From assembly GCF_014596565.1 (NCBI RefSeq), contig NZ_NOIN01000018.1, positions 1-64,000 on the forward strand: 64,000 nucleotides of DNA, in the 5' to 3' direction. Positions 30,028 through 42,689 of this stretch are shown one piece after another; the stretch's first letter is position 1; each line of letters starts with the position of its first letter. The stretch comes from Pseudomonas sp. PSB18 (GTDB lineage Bacteria; Pseudomonadota; Gammaproteobacteria; Pseudomonadales; Pseudomonadaceae). Position numbers and translations under genes: made by a program. Under the pieces are notes generated by a model. The model was not told where the DNA came from. It did no database searches and worked only from the letters and a program-made list of their open reading frames with translations.

Positions 30028-31029
30028 ATGCAGATTTCGGTAAATGAGTTCCTGACACCCCGCCATATTGATGTGCAGGTTGTCAGTCCAACCCGCGCCA
30101 AGATCACTCTCGAGCCTCTCGAGCGTGGTTTCGGCCACACCCTGGGCAACGCGCTGCGCCGCATCCTGTTGTCCTCAATGCCCGGCTGTGCAGTAGTCGA
30201 GGCCGAGATTGACGGTGTACTCCACGAGTACAGCGCCATCGAAGGCGTACAGGAAGATGTCATTGAAATCCTGTTGAACCTTAAAGGTCTGGCTATCAAG
30301 CTGCACGGTCGTGACGAAGTTACGCTGACCTTGTCGAAGAAGGGTTCGGGGGTGGTTACCGCTGCCGATATTCAGCTGGATCATGATGTCGAGATCGTTA
30401 ACCCCGATCACGTAATCGCTAACCTGGCGTCTAACGGCGCCCTGAACATGAAGCTCACCGTAGCTCGTGGTCGTGGTTATGAACCGGCAGACTCGCGTCA
30501 GAGCGATGAAGACGAAAGCCGCAGCATCGGTCGCTTGCAGCTTGACTCTTCGTTCAGCCCGGTTCGCCGTATCGCATACGTGGTGGAAAACGCCCGTGTC
30601 GAGCAGCGTACCAACCTGGACAAGCTGGTTATTGATCTGGAAACCAACGGTACCCTGGATCCTGAAGAGGCTATCCGCCGCGCTGCAACCATCCTGCAAC
30701 AGCAGTTGGCTGCGTTCGTCGACCTCAAGGGTGACAGTGAGCCAGTGGTTGTCGAGCAGGAAGACGAGATCGATCCGATCCTGCTTCGCCCGGTTGACGA
30801 TCTGGAACTGACTGTACGTTCGGCTAACTGCCTTAAGGCGGAAAACATCTACTACATCGGCGACCTGATTCAGCGCACCGAAGTAGAGCTGTTGAAGACT
30901 CCGAACCTTGGCAAGAAATCCTTGACTGAAATCAAGGACGTTCTGGCCTCCCGCGGTCTGTCCCTCGGCATGCGCCTCGACAACTGGCCGCCTGCAAGTC
31001 TTAAGAAGGACGACAAGGCGACTGCCTGA
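30028..31029 (+). CDS. rpoA: RNA polymerase subunit alpha
   Basis: Assembly platform of RNA polymerase and contact point for activators and UP elements. 333 residues: N-terminal dimerization domain (about 1-235), an acidic linker, and a C-terminal domain with [20 protein letters not shown], which contains the DNA-contacting Arg. Translated between rpsD and rplQ. Confidence 0.99.
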   Translation: MQISVNEFLTPRHIDVQVVSPTRAKITLEPLERGFGHTLGNALRRILLSSMPGCAVVEAEIDGVLHEYSAIEGVQEDVIEILLNLKGLAIKLHGRDEVTLTLSKKGSGVVTAADIQLDHDVEIVNPDHVIANLASNGALNMKLTVARGRGYEPADSRQSDEDESRSIGRLQLDSSFSPVRRIAYVVENARVEQRTNLDKLVIDLETNGTLDPEEAIRRAATILQQQLAAFVDLKGDSEPVVVEQEDEIDPILLRPVDDLELTVRSANCLKAENIYYIGDLIQRTEVELLKTPNLGKKSLTEIKDVLASRGLSLGMRLDNWPPASLKKDDKATA

Positions 31030-31071
31030 TCGTCGTAATCACCGAACGTTGTGTTTGGTAAGGAATGAACC

Positions 31072-31458
31072 ATGCGTCATCGTAAAAGTGGTCGTCACCT
31101 GAGCCGCACCAGCTCGCACCGCAAGGCCATGTTCCAAAACATGGCGGTGTCGCTGTTCGAGCACGAGCTGATCAAAACTACACTGCCGAAAGCCAAAGAA
31201 CTGCGTCGCGTTGCTGAGCCGCTGATCACTCTGGCCAAGACAGATAGCCTGGCTAACCGCCGCCTGGCTTTCGACCGTACTCGTTCGAAAGCTATCGTTG
31301 GTAAGCTCTTCAACGACCTGGGCAAGCGTTACGCTACCCGTGAGGGTGGCTACCTGCGCATCCTCAAGTGCGGTTTCCGCGCTGGCGACAACGCGCCTAT
31401 GGCGTACGTCGAGTTGGTTGATCGTGCTACCGGCGGTGAAGCTGTATCCGCTGAGTAA
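31072..31458 (+). CDS. rplQ: 50S ribosomal protein L17
   Basis: 50S protein near the tunnel exit. The 128 residues start [20 protein letters not shown]. Last gene of the alpha operon, followed after 18 nt by a strong terminator. Confidence 0.98.
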   Translation: MRHRKSGRHLSRTSSHRKAMFQNMAVSLFEHELIKTTLPKAKELRRVAEPLITLAKTDSLANRRLAFDRTRSKAIVGKLFNDLGKRYATREGGYLRILKCGFRAGDNAPMAYVELVDRATGGEAVSAE

Positions 31459-31471
31459 GACGGCAATATAC

Positions 31472-31500
31472 AAAAAACCGGGCCTAGTGCCCGGTTTTTT
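31472..31500 (+). terminator. Alpha-operon terminator
   Basis: ACCGGGC/GCCCGGT with loop CTAGT is flanked by six As and six Ts, so it could act in both directions. Confidence 0.92.
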
Positions 31501-31681
31501 GTGCGTGATGAAAAAGCGAAAGCGCCGTTGCGGCTGGCTTCGCTATTGGCAACAGGGCAACGTTAGATAATGACTATCGACATCCATGATTTAATAAATT
31601 TGGATACTGTCACTAACATGTTCGATACTCCTTTCCAGCCGATTAGCCGGCAGTTCGAAGACCGACCGAGGAAGATTGAGC

Positions 31682-33130
31682 ATGAGCCAGATCAAAACGC
31701 TTACGACCGCAAGCGGCGCTCCTGTCGCCGATAACCAGAATTCTCGCTCTGCTGGTCCACGTGGCCCGCTGTTACTCGACGATTTCCACCTCATCGAGAA
31801 GCTTGCTCACTTCAACCGCGAGAACATTCCCGAGCGCCGCGTACACGCCAAGGGCTCGGGTGCCTACGGCACATTCACGGTCACCTGGGACATCACTCAG
31901 TACACCAGCGCCAAGCTGTTCGATTCGGTCGGTAAGCAGACACCAACGTTCCTGCGTTTTTCCACCGTGGGCGGCGAGCGTGGATCTGCTGACACCGAGC
32001 GCGATCCTCGTGGTTTCGCCCTGAAGTTCTACACCGAGGAAGGTAACTGGGACATTGTTGGCAATAACACGCCGGTTTTCTTCATTCGTGATCCGCTGAA
32101 GTTTCCGGATTTCATCCATACGCAAAAGCGTTTGCCACAAAGCAACCTGAAAAGCGCCCAAGCGATGTGGGATTTCTGGTCCCATTCCCCAGAAGCGTTG
32201 CATCAGATCACTATTCTGTTCTCCGATCGCGGCATTCCTGATGGCTACCGCCACATGCATGGTTTCGGCAGTCACACCTACAGTCTGATCAACGCCCAAG
32301 GCGAGCGTCATTGGGTGAAGTGGCACTACAAGACCAAGCAAGGCATCAAGAACCTGGCGCCAGCTGAAGCCGCACGTCTGGCGGGCACTGACCCGGACTA
32401 TGCCCAGCGTGACTTGTTCAACGCCATTGAGCGCGGTGACTTCCCGAAATGGAGCGTTTGCATCCAGATCATGACCGAAGCCCAGGCCGCCGCTCATTAC
32501 GAGAATCCGTTCGACGTGACCAAGACCTGGTCGCAGAAAGAGTTTCCGTTGATTGAAGTGGGGGAGCTCGAGCTCAACCGCAACCCGCTGAACTACTTTG
32601 CCGAGGTGGAGCAGGCGGCGTTCGGGCCGAGCAATATGGTGCCAGGCGTTGGTTTGTCGCCGGACCGCATGCTGCAAGGTCGCGTGTTCGCCTACGCCGA
32701 TGCCCATCGCTACCGTGTCGGCACCAATCACCAGCAATTGCCGGTGAATGCACCGCGCAGTCCGGTTAATACCTATCAGCGCGACGGTGCGATGGCGTTT
32801 GGCAGCAACGGCGGGGCGGCACCAAACTACGAGCCCAACAGCTACGTCGAGTCGCCGAAACAGGTCCCGCATTATGCGGAGCCAGCCCTGGCCCTTACTG
32901 GGGCGGCGGATCGTTACGATCACCGGGAAGACACTGATTACTACAGCCATGCCGGTGCGCTGTTCCGCCTGATGAACAGCGAGCAGCAGGCCCTGCTGAT
33001 CAGCAACATCGCCGGTGCGATGGGGGGTGTCTCTTCGGATGTCGTCGACCGTCAACTGCAGCATTTCTTCAAGGCGGACACCGCTTATGGAGAAGGTATC
33101 GCAAAGGCGTTGGGCGTACAGCTTAACTAA
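31682..33130 (+). CDS. katA: Monofunctional heme catalase (KatA type)
   Basis: Converts hydrogen peroxide to water and oxygen in the cytoplasm. The start at 31682 ([12 protein letters not shown]), behind GAGGAAG with 7-nt spacing, gives 482 residues, the small-subunit clade-3 length; a TTG two codons upstream is rejected. His55 ([12 protein letters not shown]), the Asn in GNNTPVFF near residue 128 and the heme-ligand Tyr in [14 protein letters not shown] are all present. The katA-ferritin-uvrA order matches P. aeruginosa, where KatA is the main catalase. The 223-nt upstream gap probably carries its own promoter; a GATA-N5-TATC palindrome there is only suggestive of OxyR. Confidence 0.95.
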   Translation: MSQIKTLTTASGAPVADNQNSRSAGPRGPLLLDDFHLIEKLAHFNRENIPERRVHAKGSGAYGTFTVTWDITQYTSAKLFDSVGKQTPTFLRFSTVGGERGSADTERDPRGFALKFYTEEGNWDIVGNNTPVFFIRDPLKFPDFIHTQKRLPQSNLKSAQAMWDFWSHSPEALHQITILFSDRGIPDGYRHMHGFGSHTYSLINAQGERHWVKWHYKTKQGIKNLAPAEAARLAGTDPDYAQRDLFNAIERGDFPKWSVCIQIMTEAQAAAHYENPFDVTKTWSQKEFPLIEVGELELNRNPLNYFAEVEQAAFGPSNMVPGVGLSPDRMLQGRVFAYADAHRYRVGTNHQQLPVNAPRSPVNTYQRDGAMAFGSNGGAAPNYEPNSYVESPKQVPHYAEPALALTGAADRYDHREDTDYYSHAGALFRLMNSEQQALLISNIAGAMGGVSSDVVDRQLQHFFKADTAYGEGIAKALGVQLN

Positions 33131-33147
33131 GTCTAAACGAGAAGCAG

Positions 33148-33172
33148 AACCGCCCTCATTAGGGCGGTTTTT
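33148..33172 (+). terminator. katA terminator
   Basis: A 9-bp stem AACCGCCCT/AGGGCGGTT with loop CATT is followed by TTT. Confidence 0.92.
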
Positions 33173-33288
33173 GCGTTATTTAACCTGGTTTTCTCAGATT
33201 TTCTTTGCATTTATTGCGATAGCACCGTGACCTGGCGATCAGCTTGGTTCAAACTACAGCCTTTCAAAGCTTGTGGAGATGTAGGGCG

Positions 33289-33753
33289 ATGCAAGGTCAC
33301 CCGGACGTAATCGATTACCTCAACACGCTGCTGACAGGCGAACTGGCAGCCCGTGATCAATATTTCATCCATTCGCGGATGTACGAGGATTGGGGTTTTA
33401 CCGAGCTCTACGAACGTATCAACCATGAAATGGAAGAAGAAGCACAGCATGCCGATGCGTTGATGCGTCGAATCCTGATGCTCGAAGGTACGCCGCGCAT
33501 GCGCCCGGACGACCTGGACATCGGTACTACCGTGCCCGACATGCTCGCTGCCGACCTGCGCCTGGAATACAAGGTCCGCGCCGCGCTGTGCAAGGGTATC
33601 GAGCTGTGCGAACAGCACAACGACTATGTCACCCGCGAAATCCTGCGTGTTCAGCTCAATGACACCGAGGAAGACCATACCTACTGGCTTGAGAAGCAGC
33701 TGGGTCTGATCAAGTTGATCGGGTTGGAGAATTACCTGCAGTCGCAGTTCTGA
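33289..33753 (+). CDS. ftnA: Ferritin FtnA (annotated elsewhere as bacterioferritin BfrA)
   Basis: Iron-storage protein of the ferritin-like four-helix family, expected to form 24-mers. The start at 33289 gives [20 protein letters not shown] and 154 residues. Di-iron ferroxidase ligands are visible: Glu18, Glu51, His54, Glu93 (94 in E. coli Bfr numbering), Glu127 and His130. Position 52, the heme-ligand Met of true bacterioferritins, is Ala (EEEAQHAD). The P. aeruginosa gene in this place, next to katA, was shown to encode a non-heme ferritin, so FtnA is preferred over Bfr. It ends at a long bidirectional terminator shared with uvrA. Confidence 0.9.
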   Translation: MQGHPDVIDYLNTLLTGELAARDQYFIHSRMYEDWGFTELYERINHEMEEEAQHADALMRRILMLEGTPRMRPDDLDIGTTVPDMLAADLRLEYKVRAALCKGIELCEQHNDYVTREILRVQLNDTEEDHTYWLEKQLGLIKLIGLENYLQSQF

Positions 33754-33764
33754 TTGCGATAATT

Positions 33765-33850
33765 GTGGGAGCGAGCCTGCTCGCGATAGCGATTGATCGT
33801 CACATGAATGCAAACTGACACACCGCTATCGCGAGCAGGCTCGCTCCCAC
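33765..33850. repeat. Inverted REP pair, forward then reverse
   Basis: GTGGGAGCGAGCCTGCTCGC followed by GATAGCG, then about 32 nt, then its reverse complement. It sits between ftnA and the shared terminator. Confidence 0.9.
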
Positions 33851-33860
33851 AGAAAAGCAA

Positions 33861-33897
33861 AAGCCCCTGTCATAGATGAGATGACAGGGGCTTTTTC
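33861..33897. terminator. Bidirectional terminator of ftnA and uvrA
   Basis: A 13-bp stem AAGCCCCTGTCAT/ATGACAGGGGCTT is followed by TTT; the left flank AAAAGCAA gives a T-rich tract on the minus strand. It serves two convergent genes. Confidence 0.9.
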
Positions 33898-33912
33898 ATG
33901 CTCGGGGATGGA

Positions 33913-36747
<2,835 letters not shown>

Positions 36748-36795
36748 AGTGGCCTCGCTCGGCGGGCGTCGAAAACGTAGGAGTATACGGGCAAA

Positions 36796-36815
36796 TACTG
36801 GATGGATAAACACTA
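36796..36815 (-). promoter_or_regulatory. LexA-box-like site upstream of uvrA
   Basis: TACTG-GATGGATAAA-CACTA matches the palindromic consensus TACTG-N10-CAGTA at 15 of 20 positions when the usual alternating TA core is included. The right half has CAC instead of CAG. It lies between uvrA and the divergent MFS gene. Confidence 0.5.
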
Positions 36816-36926
36816 TTGAGCGTGCGATTGAAGCCATACATGAAGACTGCGCGTCAAACCGTCGCGATATACCCCCTCAATCGATGGGACTGGTAGAATC
36901 GCCGCCGGTTCAGATGAGGTTTTTCC

Positions 36927-38324
36927 ATGCACGATCCCCACAGCGAGCGCATGAGTGGCGGCGAGACCCGGGCGGCAAGCGGTCTGGCCCTGGTGTTCGC
37001 CTTCCGTATGCTGGGCATGTTCATGGTGTTGCCGGTGCTGGCGACCTATGGCATGGACCTGGCGGGCGCGACGCCGGCCCTGATCGGGTTGGCGATTGGC
37101 GCTTATGGCCTGACCCAGGCCATTTTCCAGATCCCGTTCGGGATCATTTCCGACCGCATCGGCCGACGTCCCGTGATCTACCTGGGGCTGATCGTCTTCG
37201 CCCTCGGCAGTGCGCTGGCAGCCAACGCCGACTCGATCTGGGGCGTGATCGCCGGACGGATCCTGCAAGGCGCGGGGGCGATTTCCGCTGCCGTCATGGC
37301 CTTGCTCTCCGACTTGACCCGCGAACAGCATCGGACCAAGGCCATGGCCATGATCGGCATGACCATCGGTCTGTCGTTCGCCGTCGCCATGGTTGTCGGT
37401 CCCTTGCTGACCCGTGCCTTCGGTTTGTCGGGCCTGTTCCTGGCGACCGGTGGCATGGCGCTGGTGGGTATCCTGATCGTGGCGTTCATGGTGCCCCGTT
37501 CCACCGGGCCGCTGCAGCACCGTGAATCCGGGGTAGCGCGCCAGGCGCTGATCCCGACGCTCAAACACCCCGACCTGCTGCGCCTGGACCTGGGTATTTT
37601 CGTGCTTCACGCCATGCTGATGTCCAGTTTCGTCGCCTTGCCGCTGGCCTTGGTCGAGAAGGCCGGGCTGCCGAAGGAGCAGCACTGGTGGGTTTACCTG
37701 ACGGCGCTGCTGATTTCGTTCTTCGCCATGATCCCGTTCATCATCTATGGCGAGAAGCGACGCAAAATGAAACGAGTTTTGCTCGGCGCCGTCGTGACGC
37801 TGATGCTCACTGAGCTATTCTTCTGGCAGTTCGGCGACAGCCTGCGGGCCCTGGTTATCGGCACGGTGGTGTTCTTCACCGCGTTCAACCTGCTGGAGGC
37901 GTCGTTGCCGTCGCTGATCAGCAAGGTTTCACCGGCCGGCGGCAAGGGCACGGCAATGGGGGTTTATTCCACCAGCCAGTTCCTCGGTTCGGCGTTGGGC
38001 GGGATTCTCGGTGGTTGGCTGTTCCAGCATGGCGGTTTGTCGGTTGTCTTCCTGGGATGCGCCGCGCTGGCTGCACTTTGGCTGGTCTTTGCTGTTACCA
38101 TGCGCGAACCACCGTATGTGACGAGCCTGCGCTTGCCGTTATCGCCCGAAGCCATTCGCGAAGCAGGGCTGGTCGAGCGCCTCAGGGCCGTCGTTGGCGT
38201 AACCGATGCAGTGGTGGTCGCCGACGAAGCGGCCGTTTATATCAAACTGGACACCGAATTATTGGATCGTGCGACCCTCGAGCGCCTGGTGAACAACCCG
38301 GCCCCGACTGCGTGCGAAGCCTAG
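36927..38324 (+). CDS. MFS transporter, YajR-like
   Basis: Inner-membrane transporter of the major facilitator superfamily, 465 residues with about twelve hydrophobic segments. The loop 2-3 signature reads [16 protein letters not shown]. The C-terminal region after residue about 395 is soluble ([20 protein letters not shown]), like the YAM domain of E. coli YajR. Substrate unknown. It is divergent from uvrA and followed 9 nt later by ssb, so the two are probably co-transcribed; this order is conserved in pseudomonads. Confidence 0.88.
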   Translation: MHDPHSERMSGGETRAASGLALVFAFRMLGMFMVLPVLATYGMDLAGATPALIGLAIGAYGLTQAIFQIPFGIISDRIGRRPVIYLGLIVFALGSALAANADSIWGVIAGRILQGAGAISAAVMALLSDLTREQHRTKAMAMIGMTIGLSFAVAMVVGPLLTRAFGLSGLFLATGGMALVGILIVAFMVPRSTGPLQHRESGVARQALIPTLKHPDLLRLDLGIFVLHAMLMSSFVALPLALVEKAGLPKEQHWWVYLTALLISFFAMIPFIIYGEKRRKMKRVLLGAVVTLMLTELFFWQFGDSLRALVIGTVVFFTAFNLLEASLPSLISKVSPAGGKGTAMGVYSTSQFLGSALGGILGGWLFQHGGLSVVFLGCAALAALWLVFAVTMREPPYVTSLRLPLSPEAIREAGLVERLRAVVGVTDAVVVADEAAVYIKLDTELLDRATLERLVNNPAPTACEA

Positions 38325-38333
38325 GAGAACGTT

Positions 38334-38849
38334 ATGGCCCGTGGGGTTAACAAAGTCATATTGGTCGGCACATGCGGCCAGGATCCCGAGGTTCGCTACC
38401 TGCCTAACGGCAACGCCGTGACCAACCTGAGTCTGGCGACCAGCGAACAGTGGACCGACAAGCAGACTGGCCAGAAGGTCGAAAAGACCGAATGGCATCG
38501 CGTGTCGATGTTCGGCAAAGTGGCGGAAATCGCCGGCGAATACCTGCGCAAGGGTTCGCAGGTATACATCGAAGGCAAGCTGCAGACGCGTGAGTGGGAA
38601 AAAGACGGCATCAAGCGCTACACCACTGAAATCGTCGTCGACATGCAGGGCACCATGCAACTGCTGGGCGGTCGTCCACAGGGTGACCAGCAGCAGGGTG
38701 GCAACAACTACCAGCAGTCGGCTCCACGTCAGCAGGCACCGCGCCCGCAATCGGCGCCACAGCCACAACGCGAGCGCCCGGCCCCACAACAGGCCGCACC
38801 GCAACCGGCTCCGGATTTCGACAGCTTTGATGACGATATTCCGTTCTAA
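38334..38849 (+). CDS. ssb: Single-stranded DNA-binding protein
   Basis: Coats ssDNA in replication, recombination and repair. The 171 residues contain an N-terminal OB fold ([20 protein letters not shown], to about 110), a long Gln/Pro-rich linker and the acidic tail ending DDDIPF, which recruits partner proteins. It starts 9 nt after the MFS gene. Location next to uvrA parallels E. coli, where uvrA and ssb are divergent. Confidence 0.97.
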   Translation: MARGVNKVILVGTCGQDPEVRYLPNGNAVTNLSLATSEQWTDKQTGQKVEKTEWHRVSMFGKVAEIAGEYLRKGSQVYIEGKLQTREWEKDGIKRYTTEIVVDMQGTMQLLGGRPQGDQQQGGNNYQQSAPRQQAPRPQSAPQPQRERPAPQQAAPQPAPDFDSFDDDIPF

Positions 38850-38891
38850 GGCTGCGTCTCAGGCCTAGCCTGCCCGGTATCGCCCCGAAAG

Positions 38892-38918
38892 CCCCAGAGC
38901 CCCGTGCCTGGGGTTTTT
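38892..38918 (+). terminator. ssb terminator
   Basis: CCCCAG/CTGGGG with a 10-nt loop is followed by TTTTT. Confidence 0.8.
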
Positions 38919-38963
38919 GTTTCGACGCTGGCCAGATCGGGCTGGCGCCTGCATCAGGACCGG

Positions 38964-39620
38964 TCACAAATCCAGATCCAAGACCTCCTGCATCTTTTCG
39001 CCAATGGACTGCCGTAACCAGGTTGAATGAAACGCCATGTCCTTGAGTGGAATGTGCATCCAGAACCGGACCTCGATCGGCTTGCCATTGTCCCCGGTGA
39101 AGCACACCACCAAATGACAGGCGTGGGCGATAGAGTTTTCCACGCAGGGCGTGATGGAATAGATGTCGCTGTAGGGCACGCACTCTTCGGTGGGCGCGCG
39201 TGCTGGACGGCGCTGGGTGAAGGTGAGGCGTTGCTGGCGTTCGTCAAAGCAGAAGCCAAGCACTTGAGGGCCGGAGAACAGCCAGTAGAGCATGCCGGTG
39301 GCCGCTAATGCGCTGACGAACATGAGTGTCAAAAACAGAGGGTCCTCGATCACCCTGGTATGAGCGCTCGACAAGCCTTCGGTGGAGAACAGCTCGATCG
39401 ATATCACCCCCAGCCCGTAGACCGGCAAGGCAAGCAACAGCGCCACAGCGTACAACAGGGTACCCAGGTATCCCGTTGTGGATATTTCGCTTGGGTAATC
39501 CCACGTGGGGGGATGTTGTGGCGTGGATGTGGCGGTATCGGTTGGGACTGGGGAGGCGACCAGGCGCGGCGGGTGTTTGCGTTTCATGCGGCTGGCTCTT
39601 GGAAAAAACTGAGCGGCCAT
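38964..39620 (-). CDS. Two-pass membrane protein of unknown function
   Basis: I do not recognise this family. The 218-residue reading starts at the ATG at 39620, behind GAGGAA with 11-nt spacing; an alternative ATG at 39587 (MKRKHPPR) has a weaker site. The N terminus is Pro/Thr-rich, two hydrophobic segments lie at about 51-73 and 95-116, and the last 100 residues look soluble, with CFDERQQRLTFTQRRPAR and a conserved-looking ending LDLDL. It is convergent with ssb and stands alone. Codon use looks like its neighbours. Confidence 0.7.
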   Translation of the reverse strand: MAAQFFPRASRMKRKHPPRLVASPVPTDTATSTPQHPPTWDYPSEISTTGYLGTLLYAVALLLALPVYGLGVISIELFSTEGLSSAHTRVIEDPLFLTLMFVSALAATGMLYWLFSGPQVLGFCFDERQQRLTFTQRRPARAPTEECVPYSDIYSITPCVENSIAHACHLVVCFTGDNGKPIEVRFWMHIPLKDMAFHSTWLRQSIGEKMQEVLDLDL

Positions 39621-39679
39621 TCTTATCGTTATTCCTCAACTACGCCTAGTGGAAATCAGCAATCGTCGGTTTCGAATGA

Positions 39680-39716
39680 AAAACCGCGCCTCGATACTCG
39701 AAGCGCGGTTTGCTTT
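39680..39716. terminator. Terminator downstream of the cysteine hydrolase
   Basis: AAACCGCGC/GCGCGGTTT encloses a smaller TCGA pairing. On the minus strand it is followed by TTC after the stem's own Ts, so it likely ends the minus-strand hydrolase gene. Confidence 0.75.
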
Positions 39717-39725
39717 GCCTGGGCC

Positions 39726-40280
39726 TCAGTGGCTGGCCGCCAGAAACTGCTCCGTACTCACCACCTTCGCATAAGCAAACCCCAACGCCGCCATGAAGGC
39801 CGCATGCACCTGGGCGGCGGGGACAACGACGCCGTTGAATTCCAGGTCCAGGGTTGCACAGGCGTCATGGATCACTGTGACGTCGTAGCCCAGGTCCGCC
39901 GCCGCCCGGGTGACACCGTCGATGCACATGTGGCTCATGCTGCCGACGATGACCAGTTGGGTGATGCCGTGATGGTCGAGGAGGGATTGCAGTTCGGTTT
40001 CGCGGAATGAGTTGACGAAGTGCTTGAGCACCACCGGTTCATCGGCCTGGTTGAGGACCTTGGGATGCAGTTTCGCGCCTTCGGAGCCCGGGGTGAAGAA
40101 CGGCGCGTCTTCGGAGGTGAATTCGTGGCGAATGTGCACCACTTGATTTCCTGCCTGGCGAAAGGCTGCGATCATCCGGGCGGCGTTGTCCGCGGCGGTT
40201 TCGACGCCACTCAGTGGCCATTTACCCTGGGGGAAGTAGTCGTTCTGGATATCGACTACGATGAGCGCTTGCTTGGACAT
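39726..40280 (-). CDS. Isochorismatase-family cysteine hydrolase
   Basis: Small amidohydrolase of the isochorismatase/nicotinamidase superfamily, cytosolic; substrate unknown. The start at 40280 gives MSKQALIVVDIQNDYF and 184 residues; the longer open frame upstream is not homologous. The catalytic triad is visible as Asp10, Lys86 and Cys119 (GSMSHMCIDG), followed by the usual cis-peptide region. It is divergent from a GlxA-type regulator, a common pair in which the regulator controls the hydrolase. Confidence 0.92.
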   Translation of the reverse strand: MSKQALIVVDIQNDYFPQGKWPLSGVETAADNAARMIAAFRQAGNQVVHIRHEFTSEDAPFFTPGSEGAKLHPKVLNQADEPVVLKHFVNSFRETELQSLLDHHGITQLVIVGSMSHMCIDGVTRAAADLGYDVTVIHDACATLDLEFNGVVVPAAQVHAAFMAALGFAYAKVVSTEQFLAASH

Positions 40281-40375
40281 GGAGGCTTCCTCGAAAAGGT
40301 GTGTGGGGCCAGTATTGGCTCTTGCCGCCAATTCGAGGATTGGCCGCAACGACAATAAGCGAGGGAAAACTGACA

Positions 40376-41371
40376 ATGGCGCAGGAAAGGGCGGTCGCCG
40401 AGCTGGGGGTGTTGATTTATCCCGGTGCACAACTGGCGGCGGTGCACGGCTTGACCGATCTGTTTGCCGTGGCGGAGCGGATCGCGGCCGAGCAGGTCGG
40501 CGCGCAGTTGCCACGGTTGCGAGTGAGCCATTGGCGGGCAGAGCAAGGTGAGGTACCGCAGCGGGTGTTCGACAGTGAATCCGGCGCTGCGGGCCGCTTG
40601 GTTGCGTTGCTGATTCCACCTTCCATCGCCGGTTTCAGCGAAGGGCTTGTCTCCCAGGCGCTGGTGGATTGGCTACGGGCGCAGCACGCCGGCGGCACCG
40701 TGTTGGGCGGGGTGTGCGTGGGGTCGATCCTGCTGGCTGAAAGCGGCTTGCTCGATGGGCGTAGCGCCACCACCCACTGGACGTCGGCCAAGACCTTTGC
40801 CGAGCGTTACCCGAAGATCAAGCTCGACGCCGACAAACCGATCGTCGACGACGGCGACCTGATCACCACCGCCGGGCTGATGGCCTGGGCAGAGCTGGGG
40901 CTGCGGCTGGTGAATCGCTTGCTGGGCCCTAGCATCGCGACACGCACGGCGCGGTTCCTGGTGATCGAACACAGTGACAGCGCCAGCGAGTGCGGTAGCA
41001 ATTTTGCGCCGATCCTCGGTCACGGCGACGGGGCGATTCTCAAGGTGCAACACTGGTTGCAAGGCAGCGGCGCGGTGGACGTCTCCCTGGCCGCGATGGC
41101 CGAGCAGGCGGGCCTTGAAGAGCGCACCTTCCTGCGCAGGTTCCGTAGCGCCACCGGGCTCAAGCCCACCGAGTACTGCCAGCATCTGCGAGTGGGCAAG
41201 GCCCGGGAGATGCTGGAATTCACCAACGGCACCATTGATCACATCGCCTGGACCGTGGGTTATCAGGATCCTGGCGCTTTTCGGGCGACATTCAAGAAAA
41301 TCACCGGGCTGGCGCCGAGCGATTATCGGGCAAGGTTCGGAGTGAGTCCGCCAAGCGCTTCAAAACAGTAA
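40376..41371 (+). CDS. GlxA-family AraC-type regulator
   Basis: Transcription factor with an N-terminal DJ-1/PfpI-like domain (about 1-185, with LGGVCVGSILLAESGLLDGR where the cysteine elbow lies) and a C-terminal AraC helix-turn-helix domain (about 225-325; SLAAMAEQAGLEERTFLRRF and IDHIAWTVGYQDPGAFRATF). The start at 40376 gives MAQERAVAELGVLIYPGAQL and 331 residues, preceded by GAGGG. The ligand is unknown. The 95-nt divergent spacer toward the hydrolase probably holds its operator. Confidence 0.9.
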   Translation: MAQERAVAELGVLIYPGAQLAAVHGLTDLFAVAERIAAEQVGAQLPRLRVSHWRAEQGEVPQRVFDSESGAAGRLVALLIPPSIAGFSEGLVSQALVDWLRAQHAGGTVLGGVCVGSILLAESGLLDGRSATTHWTSAKTFAERYPKIKLDADKPIVDDGDLITTAGLMAWAELGLRLVNRLLGPSIATRTARFLVIEHSDSASECGSNFAPILGHGDGAILKVQHWLQGSGAVDVSLAAMAEQAGLEERTFLRRFRSATGLKPTEYCQHLRVGKAREMLEFTNGTIDHIAWTVGYQDPGAFRATFKKITGLAPSDYRARFGVSPPSASKQ

Positions 41372-41579
41372 TGGCTCTCTCGTTAGAGGGGGATGTGAGA
41401 TTCAAAGCATCGTGCAATTTGCGGGATACCCGCTACGGATCGTGCAGAATGAAACAGGCTCGATGCTATCCGTCTTCCGAAATCCGCCCGTTTCCTTGGC
41501 TGTCCACCAGCGCCACCCTGTTGGCCTGATCTCTGCACCCGTTTACCTACAGCCATGAGCGCAGGTAAAAGGGCAACGC

Positions 41580-42689
41580 ATGACGTCAGTCAATCGCAAC
41601 AAAACCGTGGTGGCCCATTCGGTCAACCCTCACGCGCCACTTCATGAAGTGGAAACCAATCGTGCCTTGGCCCGTTGGCTGGCGCAGATTCTAGGCATGG
41701 AATACGGCGGCAGCTATGACAGCCAGCAGCATGCCGGGCGCGATCTGTATCTGTTACCCACGCAAACCTTGATCGGCCCGGAAGCCGCGCGACAGCTGAG
41801 TGTCTCGGGGCCGGACGATCTGTGGGGCGGTTACGTCGAGCATGATTTCATCTGCACCAAGGCCATCACCCACGGTCTACTGAACAAGTATGCCGTCGCC
41901 CCTATCGGCTGGTCGCCACTGTTTGCCAAGCTTGCCCGTAGCGTGGTGCTCGATGGCGTGAGTGTCTTTTCACTCAAGGACGCACGCCTGGCCGCTGAGC
42001 ATCTGTTGTACGCCGGGCCGATCCGCTTCAAGCCGATTCATGCGTGTGCCGGGCGCGACCAGCGGGTGATCCAGAACCTCGCACAGTTCGACGAAATCGC
42101 CGCTGATCCCGAGGCCCAGGCCGTGTTCCGCGACGGTGTGGTGCTGGAGCAGAACCTCGATGAGGTCAGGACCCAGAGCGTCGGCCAGAGCACTATCCAT
42201 GGCAAGAGTCTGAGCTATTGCGGTGTGCAACACCTGACCCGGGACAGCCAAGGGTTGGAAGTGTACGGCGGCTCGGATCTGTTGGTGGTGCAGGGCGGCT
42301 ACATCGAGTTGCTCAGGCTTGAACTGCCCGATGAGGTACGCGAAGCGGTGCGGCTCGCGCAAGTGTTCGACGATGCGGCCAACCAGGCCTATCCGGGTTT
42401 TTTTGCCTCCCGGCGCAACTACGACATTGCCCAAGGCATCGATACCTGCGGCCAGCCCCGTGGCGGCGTGCTGGAGCAATCCTGGCGCATGGGCGGGGCC
42501 AGCAGTGCGGAACTCGCGGCGCTGCAAATATTCGTCCAGGAACCGTCGACCAGCGTGGTCCGCGTGTCCTCGGTGGAAACCTACATCGACCAGCCGTTGC
42601 CTCCCGGCGCCATGGAGGTGTACCGCGGCCCGGCGCACAACGGTGATTTTCTACTTAAATACGTAACGGTCCATTCCCATGACGGCTAG
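41580..42689 (+). CDS. DUF3182 family protein, ATP-grasp-like
   Basis: Protein of a family I know only as DUF3182, common in Pseudomonas. It has 369 residues, with no signal peptide or membrane segment. The middle and end resemble an ATP-grasp enzyme: a basic strand RFKPIHACAGRDQRVI (Lys151), VVLEQNL (Glu190), a GKSLSYCGVQ strand, and a final IDTCGQPRGGVLEQSWRMGG stretch in the place of the metal-binding Asn/Arg loop. That fold assignment is my inference. It overlaps the next gene by 11 nt, so the two probably act together. The 208-nt upstream gap shows no clear promoter. Confidence 0.72.
   Translation: MTSVNRNKTVVAHSVNPHAPLHEVETNRALARWLAQILGMEYGGSYDSQQHAGRDLYLLPTQTLIGPEAARQLSVSGPDDLWGGYVEHDFICTKAITHGLLNKYAVAPIGWSPLFAKLARSVVLDGVSVFSLKDARLAAEHLLYAGPIRFKPIHACAGRDQRVIQNLAQFDEIAADPEAQAVFRDGVVLEQNLDEVRTQSVGQSTIHGKSLSYCGVQHLTRDSQGLEVYGGSDLLVVQGGYIELLRLELPDEVREAVRLAQVFDDAANQAYPGFFASRRNYDIAQGIDTCGQPRGGVLEQSWRMGGASSAELAALQIFVQEPSTSVVRVSSVETYIDQPLPPGAMEVYRGPAHNGDFLLKYVTVHSHDG

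Noticed and set aside
31566-31578. GATA-N5-TATC palindrome as an OxyR site for katA
   Set aside because: It covers only part of an OxyR site and the flanking positions do not repeat at the required spacing.
33289-33753. True bacterioferritin
   Set aside because: The heme-ligand Met position is Ala; ferritin is the better call.
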